DNA from: Nemertoderma westbladi
Lineage: Eukaryota; Xenacoelomorpha; Nemertodermatida; Nemertodermatidae
DNA length: 64,000 bases
Assembly: GCA_032718475.1 (NCBI GenBank)
Contig: JAUCBJ010008156.1
Location: 27,696-91,695 of the forward strand
Reading direction: 5' to 3'
Shown here in pieces: positions 55,085 to 64,000 of the stretch; positions within the stretch are counted from its first letter, which is position 1, and every line of letters starts with the position of its first letter. The notes under the pieces were generated by a model. It saw only the letters and a program-made list of their open reading frames with translations, ran no database searches and was not told where the DNA came from. The translations under genes and the position numbers were made by a program.

Positions 55085-55600
55085 AAGAAACCCTCTCCTT
55101 GCCATGAATCTCTTCAAAGCCAAGAGTAGAGATTTGGTTGACATGTCTGCTACATGTTATATATGCACGGCTCTGCTAGCCATACATATCAATAGCAGAC
55201 CCCACCTCTTGTGGGTCAGTCGTCCACTCTTTGCCTCAACTGGGCCAAAACAATCCACCCAGTTCGTGAATGGTGGATCATATGCCTATACTCTCGCTTT
55301 CGGGAGTTCAGCCATTTCCTGTTCCAATACTCTGGCGTTTACTCTCTTACAAATCAGACAGGCGTCATACATTGTACCTACCGCCTTGCTTGGCTTTAAC
55401 AGAATAAATCACTGTCTCACTGCCGACAAGCAGTCTAACCTTCCTGCGTGATGCAGCCTCTTATGTATATCCCATAGAATCGTTCTTTGCAATTCTATTG
55501 GGTGACTAGGGATTATCACTGGAAACCTGAACTGTGCGTTTACGTCGACAGTTTGAATTCTTGATCCATGACAAATCAAACCCTTATGTATTAGTGGACT
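55085..55600 (-). pseudogene. BEL/Pao integrase relic
   Basis: The minus strand encodes, with at least two in-frame stops, the zinc-binding and early core part of a BEL integrase: FRFPVIIPSH, a His-His pair, CLICKRVNAR, DCFGPV and KRWGLLLICMASRAVHI. It aligns with the integrase at about 29.9-30.4 kb but is clearly diverged. Both core ends are missing and it is cut by the inverted satellite at about 55607. Confidence 0.8.
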
Positions 55601-55607
55601 CCATTAC

Positions 55608-58600
55608 TATGTTACTACCTACAGAACCAGTTAAAAGGTTATAACTTTCGAGGAGACAGTGCCAGTGACTTGAGAAAGTGTGAGACAATTGGGGTTACTA
55701 TTCCCAATTTGTACACAGTGTTACAACTCAGAAAACACAGGGCTTCCAGAGTTATTTAACTATATTCGAATATAATACGTCGTAGTGTGTTTTTAGGCTA
55801 TAAGCGGCGTTTTTTCATGTTACTTCCTACAGAACCAGTTAAAAGGTTATAACTTTCGACGAGACAGTGCCAGTGACTTGAGAAAGTGTGAGACAATTGG
55901 GGTTACTATTCCCAATTTGTACACAGTGTTACAACTCAGAAAACACAGGGCTTCCAGAGTTATTTAACTATATTCGAATATAATACGTCGTAGTGTGTTT
56001 TTAGGCTATAAGCGGCGTTTTTTCATGTTACTTCCTACAGAACCAGTTAAAAGGTTATAACTTTCGAGGAGACAGTGCCAGTGACTTGAGAAAGTGTGAG
56101 ACAATTGGGGTTACTATTCCCAATTTGTACACAGTGTTACAACTCAGAAAACACAGGGCTTCCAGAGTTATTTAACTATATTCGAATATAATACGTCGTA
56201 GTGTGTTTTTAGGCTATAAGCGGCGTTTTTTCATGTTACTTCCTACAGAACCAGTTAAAAGGTTATAACTTTCGAGGAGACAGTGCCAGTGACTTGAGAA
56301 AGTGTGAGACAATTGGGGTTACTATTCCCAATTTGTACACAGTGTTACAACTCAGAAAACACAGGGCTTCCAGAGTTATTTAACTATATTCGAATATAAT
56401 ACGTCGTAGTGTGTTTTTAGGCTATAAGCGGCGTTTTTTCATGTTACTTCCTACAGAACCAGTTAAAAGGTTATAACTTTCGAGGAGACAGTGCCAGTGA
56501 CTTGAGAAAGTGTGAGACAATTGGGGTTACTATTCCCAATTTGTACACAGTGTTACAACTCAGAAAACACAGGGCTTCCAGAGTTATTTAACTATATTCG
56601 AATATAATACGTCGTAGTGTGTTTTTAGGCTATAAGCGGCGTTTTTTCATGTTACTTCCTACAGAACCAGTTAAAAGGTTATAACTTTCGAGGAGACAGT
56701 GCCAGTGACTTGAGAAAGTGTGAGACAATTGGGGTTACTATTCCCAATTTGTACACAGTGTTACAACTCAGAAAACACAGGGCTTCCAGAGTTATTTAAC
56801 TATATTCGAATATAATACGTCGTAGTGTGTTTTTAGGCTATAAGCGGCGTTTTTTCATGTTACTTCCTACAGAACCAGTTAAAAGGTTATAACTTTCGAG
56901 GAGACAGTGCCAGTGACTTGAGAAAGTGTGAGACAATTGGGGTTACTATTCCCAATTTGTACACAGTGTTACAACTCAGAAAACACAGGGCTTCCAGAGT
57001 TATTTAACTATATTCGAATATAATACGTCGTAGTGTGTTTTTAGGCTATAAGCGGCGTTTTTTCATGTTACTTCCTACAGAACCAGTTAAAAGGTTATAA
57101 CTTTCGAGGAGACAGTGCCAGTGACTTGAGAAAGTGTGAGACAATTGGGGTTACTATTCCCAATTTGTACACAGTGTTACAACTCAGAAAACACAGGGCT
57201 TCCAGAGTTATTTAACTATATTCGAATATAATACGTCGTAGTGTGTTTTTAGGCTATAAGCGGCGTTTTTTCATGTTACTTCCTACAGAACCAGTTAAAA
57301 GGTTATAACTTTCGAGGAGACAGTGCCAGTGACTTGAGAAAGTGTGAGACAATTGGGGTTACTATTCCCAATTTGTACACAGTGTTACAACTCAGAAAAC
57401 ACAGGGCTTCCAGAGTTATTTAACTATATTCGAATATAATACGTCGTAGTGTGTTTTTAGGCTATAAGCGGCGTTTTTTCATGTTACTTCCTACAGAACC
57501 AGTTAAAAGGTTATAACTTTCGAGGAGACAGTGCCAGTGACTTGAGAAAGTGTGAGACAATTGGGGTTACTATTCCCAATTTGTACACAGTGTTACAACT
57601 CAGAAAACACAGGGCTTCCAGAGTTATTTAACTATATTCGAATATAATACGTCGTAGTGTGTTTTTAGGCTATAAGCGGCGTTTTTTCATGTTACTTCCT
57701 ACAGAACCAGTTAAAAGGTTATAACTTTCGAGGAGACAGTGCCAGTGACTTGAGAAAGTGTGAGACAATTGGGGTTACTATTCCCAATTTGTACACAGTG
57801 TTACAACTCAGAAAACACAGGGCTTCCAGAGTTATTTAACTATATTCGAATATAATACGTCGTAGTGTGTTTTTAGGCTATAAGCGGCGTTTTTTCATGT
57901 TACTTCCTACAGAACCAGTTAAAAGGTTATAACTTTCGAGGAGACAGTGCCAGTGACTTGAGAAAGTGTGAGACAATTGGGGTTACTATTCCCAATTTGT
58001 ACACAGTGTTACAACTCAGAAAACACAGGGCTTCCAGAGTTATTTAACTATATTCGAATATAATACGTCGTAGTGTGTTTTTAGGCTATAAGCGGCGTTT
58101 TTTCATGTTACTTCCTACAGAACCAGTTAAAAGGTTATAACTTTCGAGGAGACAGTGCCAGTGACTTGAGAAAGTGTGAGACAATTGGGGTTACTATTCC
58201 CAATTTGTACACAGTGTTACAACTCAGAAAACACAGGGCTTCCAGAGTTATTTAACTATATTCGAATATAATACGTCGTAGTGTGTTTTTAGGCTATAAG
58301 CGGCGTTTTTTCATGTTACTTCCTACAGAACCAGTTAAAAGGTTATAACTTTCGAGGAGACAGTGCCAGTGACTTGAGAAAGTGTGAGACAATTGGGGTT
58401 ACTATTCCCAATTTGTACACAGTGTTACAACTCAGAAAACACAGGGCTTCCAGAGTTATTTAACTATATTCGAATATAATACGTCGTAGTGTGTTTTTAG
58501 GCTATAAGCGGCGTTTTTTCATGTTACTTCCTACAGAACCAGTTAAAAGGTTATAACTTTCGAGGAGACAGTGCCAGTGACTTGAGAAAGTGTGAGACAA

Positions 58601-61600
58601 TTGGGGTTACTATTCCCAATTTGTACACAGTGTTACAACTCAGAAAACACAGGGCTTCCAGAGTTATTTAACTATATTCGAATATAATACGTCGTAGTGT
58701 GTTTTTAGGCTATAAGCGGCGTTTTTTCATGTTACTTCCTACAGAACCAGTTAAAAGGTTATAACTTTCGAGGAGACAGTGCCAGTGACTTGAGAAAGTG
58801 TGAGACAATTGGGGTTACTATTCCCAATTTGTACACAGTGTTACAACTCAGAAAACACAGGGCTTCCAGAGTTATTTAACTATATTCGAATATAATACGT
58901 CGTAGTGTGTTTTTAGGCTATAAGCGGCGTTTTTTCATGTTACTTCCTACAGAACCAGTTAAAAGGTTATAACTTTCGAGGAGACAGTGCCAGTGACTTG
59001 AGAAAGTGTGAGACAATTGGGGTTACTATTCCCAATTTGTACACAGTGTTACAACTCAGAAAACACAGGGCTTCCAGAGTTATTTAACTATATTCGAATA
59101 TAATACGTCGTAGTGTGTTTTTAGGCTATAAGCGGCGTTTTTTCATGTTACTTCCTACAGAACCAGTTAAAAGGTTATAACTTTCGAGGAGACAGTGCCA
59201 GTGACTTGAGAAAGTGTGAGACAATTGGGGTTACTATTCCCAATTTGTACACAGTGTTACAACTCAGAAAACACAGGGCTTCCAGAGTTATTTAACTATA
59301 TTCGAATATAATACGTCGTAGTGTGTTTTTAGGCTATAAGCGGCGTTTTTTCATGTTACTTCCTACAGAACCAGTTAAAAGGTTATAACTTTCGAGGAGA
59401 CAGTGCCAGTGACTTGAGAAAGTGTGAGACAATTGGGGTTACTATTCCCAATTTGTACACAGTGTTACAACTCAGAAAACACAGGGCTTCCAGAGTTATT
59501 TAACTATATTCGAATATAATACGTCGTAGTGTGTTTTTAGGCTATAAGCGGCGTTTTTTCATGTTACTACCTACAGAACCAGTTAAAAGGTTATAACTTT
59601 CGAGGAGACAGTGCCAGTGACTTGAGAAAGTGTGAGACAATTGGGGTTACTATTCCCAATTTGTACACAGTGTTACAACTCAGATAACACAGGGCTTCCA
59701 GAGTTATTTAACTATATTCGAATATAATACGTCGTAGTGTGTTTTTAGGCTATAAGCGGCGTTTTTTCATGTTACTACCTACAGAACCAGTTAAAAGGTT
59801 ATAACTTTCGAGGAGACAGTGCCAGTGACTTGAGAAAGTGTGAGACAATTGGGGTTACTATTCCCAATTTGTACACAGTGTTACAACTCAGAAAACACAG
59901 GGCTTCCAGAGTTATTTAACTATATTCGAATATTATACGTCGAAGTGTGTTTTTAGGCTATAAGCGGCGTTTTTTCATGTTACTACCTACAGAAACAGTT
60001 GAATACTTGTAACTTTCGAGGAGACAGTGCCAGTGACTTGAGAAAGTGTGAGACAATTGGGGTTACTATTCCCAATTTGTACACAGTGTTACAACTCAGA
60101 AAACACAGGGCTTCCAGAGTTATTTAACTATATTCGATATATAATAGGTGGGAGTGTGTTTTTAGGCTCTAAGCGGCGTTTTTTCATGTTACTACCTACA
60201 GAAACAGTTGAATACTTGTAACTTTCGAGGAGACAGTGCCAGTGACTTGAGAAAGTGTGAGACAATTGGGGTTACTATTCCCAATTTGTACACAGTGTTA
60301 CAACTCAGAAAACACAGGGCTTCCAGAGTTATTTAACTATATTCGATTATAATAGGTGGGAGTGTGTTTTTAGGCTATAAGCGGCGTTTTTTCATGTTAC
60401 TACCTACAGAAACAGTTAAATACTTGTAACTTTTGAGGAGACAGTGCCAGTGACTTGAGAAAGTGTGAGACAATTGGGGTTACTATTCCCAACTTGTACA
60501 CAGTGTTACAACTCAGAAAACACAGGGCTTCCAGAGTTATTTAACTATATTCGATTATAATAGGTGGGAGTGTGTTTTTAGGCTATAAGCGGCGTTTTTT
60601 CATGTTACTACCTACAGAAACAGTTGAATACTTGTAACTTTCGAGGAGACAGTGCCAGTGACTTGAGAAAGTGTGAGACAATTGGGGTTACTATTCCCAA
60701 TTTGTACACAGTGTTACAACTCAGAAAACACAGGGCTTCCAGAGTTATTTAACTACATTCGATTATAATAGGTGGGAGTGTGTTTTTAGGCTATAAGCGG
60801 CGTTTTTTCATGTTACTACCTACAGAAACAGTTAAATACTTGTAACTTTTGAGGAGACAGTGCCAGTGACTTTAGAAAGTGTGAGACAATTGGGGTTACT
60901 ATTCCCAACTTGTACACAGTGTTACAACTCAGAAAACACAGGGCTTCCAGAGTTATTTAACTACATGCGATTATAATAGGTGGGAGTGTGTTTTTAGGCT
61001 CTAAGCGGCGTTTTTTCATGTTACTACCTACAGAAATAGTTGAATACTTGTAACTTTCGAGGAGACAGTGCCAGTGACTTGAGAAAGTGTGAGACAATTG
61101 GGGTTACTATTCCCAACTTGTACGCAGTGTTACAACTCAGAAAACACAGGGCTTCCAGAGTTATTTAACTACATACAATTATAATTGGTGGGAGTGTGTT
61201 TTTAGGCTATAAGCGGCGTTTTTTCATGTTACTACCTACAGAAATAGTTGAATACTTTTAACTTTCGAGGAGACAGTGCCAGTGACTTGAGAAAGTGTGA
61301 GACAATTGGGGTTACTATTCCCAATTTGTACACAGTGTTACAACTCAGAAAACACAGGGCTTCCAGAGTTATTTAACTATATTCGAATATAATACGTCGA
61401 AGTGTGTTTTTAGGCTATAAGCGGCGTTTTTTCATGTTACTTCCTACAGAACCAGTTGAAAAGGTTATAACTTTCGAGGAGACAGTGCCAGTGACTTGAG
61501 AAAGTGTGAGACAATTGGGGTTACTATTCCCAATTTGTACACAGTGTTACAACTCAGAAAACACAGGGCTTCCAGAGTTATTTAACTATATTCGAATATA

Positions 61601-61660
61601 ATACGTCGAAGTGTGTTTTTAGGCTATAAGCGGCGTTTTTTCATGTTACTACCTACAGAA
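55608..61660 (-). repeat. 208-bp satellite, inverted array (about 29 units)
   Basis: Same satellite on the opposite strand. The unit length is exactly 208 bp in the core (the GGCGTTTTTTC mark at 55806, 56014, 56222, 56430 and on). Units from about 55.8 to 59.5 kb are essentially identical, with only isolated changes such as CGACGAGAC at 55858. Units from 59.9 kb to the end are diverged and belong to the same subtypes, in mirrored order, as the forward array near 25.9 and 45.2 kb. Each unit contains the perfect palindrome TATATTCGAATATA or its decayed form. Confidence 0.95.
61147..61151. other. Empty counterpart of the BEL insertion site
   Basis: In the inverted arm the unit that corresponds to the one split by the BEL element is uninterrupted, with a single CCCTG (CAGGG on the plus strand). 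Units on both sides match the left-arm units flanking the insertion. Confidence 0.75.
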
Positions 61661-62387
61661 AGTGCATTCCCATACTTCTATACTTCTATCCTTCCCATAC
61701 TGCTAACAGGTGATTTTAACTGCCGTTTAGATGGCCCTCATGATCGTGGAGACACACTATGCAGTGGCCTACTTGGCGCAGGACTGAACTGCATTAACGA
61801 CCACTCAATCCCAACATTTTACTCCTGGAATGGTCAGAGCGTAATCGACCTCGTTTTTGTCGACCACCTATTGGCTGATAAGGTCTCAGTAAGTATCCGC
61901 CCAACTACAAACACTAAACACCAACGCGTTTATATAAAATATAAAACAACAAGCCCCATCAACTATAGGAAAGAGCGCTGTAAAGCAATCAAGAGGCTTG
62001 ATGTAGACAAATTAGGCCACATTCTAACGACGGGGGATTTTCAATCTGCTATAGCCAATGGAGTAGACGATGTCTGTTCTTACATAACTAATGCTATTAC
62101 AAATTCTTCGTTATCTAGTAAGCCGAGAAATTCCAAACCTTGGTTCAATCAAGAATGCTATCTGGCTAAACACGAACTCATATCAAGTTTTCAGTTAATG
62201 AAACGGGCGCCAACACCCCTAAACAAGCAAAGATATTCGGAGTTAGCTCGTTCATATAAGAAGTTGATGCATACTAAAAAGACATTGTACGAGGCCCAAA
62301 AAGAGTTTAAGTTAATTCAAGAGTGCGAGTCTGACAAACAGGAATTTTGGAACATTCTGAAGACTGGCGACCAAGTCAAACCAGTTG
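61661..62387 (+). pseudogene. Non-LTR endonuclease fragment (right copy)
   Basis: Plus strand. It matches the left copy (25120-25857) almost perfectly: GDFNCRLDGPHDRG, VIDLVFVDH and the following linker, ending at GDQVKPV, where similarity stops at about 62387. The open frame (61613-62443) takes its first residues from satellite and its last from unrelated sequence, so it is not a real protein. As in the left copy, the first part of the endonuclease is missing at the identical base. Confidence 0.85.
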
Positions 62388-63498
62388 TTGATCGTCAGCC
62401 CCCAAACGCTGTAATGACGACCAGTCCCCGGTCCTCTACCTGATTCGCCTGACCACAGCTACTGGCCCCTACCAGCATTGCCACATATTGGATCCTCCAC
62501 CTCTCCTTCCGTCGCTTCCAACAGTGCGCCTGCAATGCCTACCGGTACCCTTAGCCCAACATGCTAAAGTAAGCAATTACCATATCGGCGCAAGCATAAC
62601 AAACAGTCTGACAGTCGAAAATAAATCTTTATTAGGATTTGCTACATTGCAAAGATTAAAGAAAATCAAGAGTCAGTTCAAGCAGTAATCATTATCAAAA
62701 GTCACAAATCAGGCAACAGTATCAGCAGAAAATCAGCATTTTCAATCAACGGAAGTACAAAATCATAAGAAGAATTAATAATTCACAACAACAAAACTGT
62801 AAGAATGATGCAATGTCTAAACCATTGGTCGAACAAAATCCTAATGCTATTAAACCAACCTAAGTAGCTAAACCAATGAGAGAGCCGGATTATGGCTCTT
62901 TGCCTCTCGAAATCCCTAAACCATTTCCATATATGGTAATAAATCTGTCTCGGTGGGCTTATAGGTCCATTGCCATAATGTTAATTTGGCGATTATTAAA
63001 GCGCAATTTTGGCGTTAATTTAGTACAACATTGATTTATAGAGAAATACAAATGAAATTAATACAAAATACACATCAGATTCAAATAATATCATAAAACT
63101 GGCAAATTCATATTTATGTTTTATAAAAGTTTGCCACCGTAAATTAATATGTTAAGGTTTTATTATAAAAATTACGTAAGTAGGGCTACATACTGTATAA
63201 AATCGGTTGAATATAATGAACTTGTATATTTTATTGTCCCTATCTAATTACGGCTATACATCAATACGACTTATCTAATTATTCTATACTGTATGATGGG
63301 TTGTTTTAGTAAACAACGCCATATATCGTAACACCACCCCAAGGGAAACATGTAATGTTTCCCTCCAATTGTAGAAGAAATAGGGCGATGTGAAATAACA
63401 AAATAAAATTTACTTTCAAACAAATCTTACAACTCGCTTCTAATAATTCTAATAATTAGGTACAAATATTGCCATTGTTATTGCATAATAATGATTAC
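62388..63498. other. No clear gene; AT-rich
   Basis: 62388-62690 has a chance open frame without known motifs (ends LKKIKSQFKQ). The remainder is AT-rich and unassigned. A 60-bp direct repeat (TTGCCA..TATTGCATAATnA..) begins at about 63464 and leads into the inverted repeat. Confidence 0.45.
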
Positions 63499-64000
63499 AT
63501 ACAAATTAATACAAAATATTGCCACTGCTATTGCATAATGAGAATTGCATACAAATTAATACAAATTAGATTACAAAATATACTTTCTTCCATTTATTTT
63601 CAAGTTAACAATTTACTTATTGAAATGGAACATGGCTAGGACAATGTCCACCATTTCCCATCTCAAATTATCGTTTTTTATACATTAAGTAAAGATTCCA
63701 AAATGAAAGAAATTATTATGTATTTTTATATTTAGTTTGATTATCGGCCTTAAATGCAATAATACTTAGTTAAATGATTAGCCTCAAATACGTTTTATAT
63801 TTTAGTTCTTTTGTTATTATTGATCTCTATAATTTGAGATGGGAAATGGGGGATGTAGTCCTAGCCATGTTCCATTTCAATAAGTAAATTGTTAACTTGT
63901 AAATAAATGGAAGAAAGTATATTTTGTAATCTAATTGTATTAATTTGTATGCAATTCTCATTATGCAATAGCAGTGGCAATATTTTGTATTAATTTGTAT
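63499..64000. repeat. Long inverted repeat, cut by the window end
   Basis: 63499-63670 and 63830-64000 are near-perfect reverse complements (about 171 bp each) with a 159-bp AT-rich loop. Arms include CATGGCTAGGAC / GTCCTAGCCATG and end in ACAAATTAATAC. The arm may extend beyond the window. No coding. It is probably a foldback or MITE-like element. Confidence 0.85.

Noticed and set aside
55608-61660. 208-bp repeats as a tandem gene family or rDNA spacer
   Set aside because: No conserved open frame through the unit and no rRNA similarity. It behaves as a satellite.
61613-61660. Satellite-encoded N-terminus (MFLGYKRRFFML) of the endonuclease frame as a real protein start
   Set aside because: The satellite happens to be open in that frame. 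The endonuclease lacks its essential first half, so a working protein is unlikely.

Overview
This window comes from a repeat-rich metazoan genome, probably an invertebrate. The evidence is spliced exons with GT/AG borders, a phase-1 intron and AATAAA signals, together with BEL/Pao LTR retrotransposons, RTE-type and other non-LTR retrotransposons, foldback elements and long satellite arrays. There are no bacterial operons. I cannot name the species. Almost everything here is mobile or satellite DNA; the only convincing host gene is the 3' end of a cytochrome b561-type (ferric-chelate-reductase-like) membrane protein.

Layout, left to right. 1-5.8 kb holds a minus-strand protein with three zinc knuckles whose frame is cut by one UGA, then a BEL/Pao copy with its reverse transcriptase deleted. 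5.8-9.3 kb is a frameshifted RTE retrotransposon. 9.6-10.8 kb is a 22-bp satellite. 11.0-12.2 kb carries the last two coding exons of the b561-like gene, and a 7.4-kb array of a 25/26-bp satellite starts about 75 bp after its stop. 20.3-21.3 kb is a broken BEL gag, 22.7-23.2 kb an RTE 3' fragment, and 23.5-25.9 kb a frameshifted endonuclease/RT retrotransposon that joins a 208-bp satellite.

26.4-45.2 kb is one complete BEL/Pao element on the minus strand. Its LTRs are 2.27 and 2.29 kb (TG...CA), it is flanked by CCCTG target duplications, and it sits inside the 208-bp satellite. Its coding region is a single frame of about 2,925 codons: coiled-coil N-terminal part, linker, capsid, zinc knuckles, protease, RT, RNase H and integrase. 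Three UGA codons interrupt this frame, all between recognisable domains. A nearly complete RTE element (38.8-42.6 kb) is nested in its leader.

45.2-62.4 kb is satellite again, with a TTAA-site foldback element, an RT fragment, a MITE, a degenerate repeat block and a BEL integrase relic. From about 55.6 kb the satellite runs in the opposite orientation and ends in a second copy of the same truncated endonuclease found at 25 kb, at the same junction. The two sides are arms of an inverted duplication. The right arm preserves the empty BEL insertion site, so the order of events can be read: duplication, then BEL insertion, then RTE insertion. The window ends inside another long inverted repeat.

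The most unusual signals are the UGA-punctuated frames, a 20-bp palindrome present eight times in the BEL element and read in all three frames, and the inverted satellite arms with outward-facing retroelement ends.
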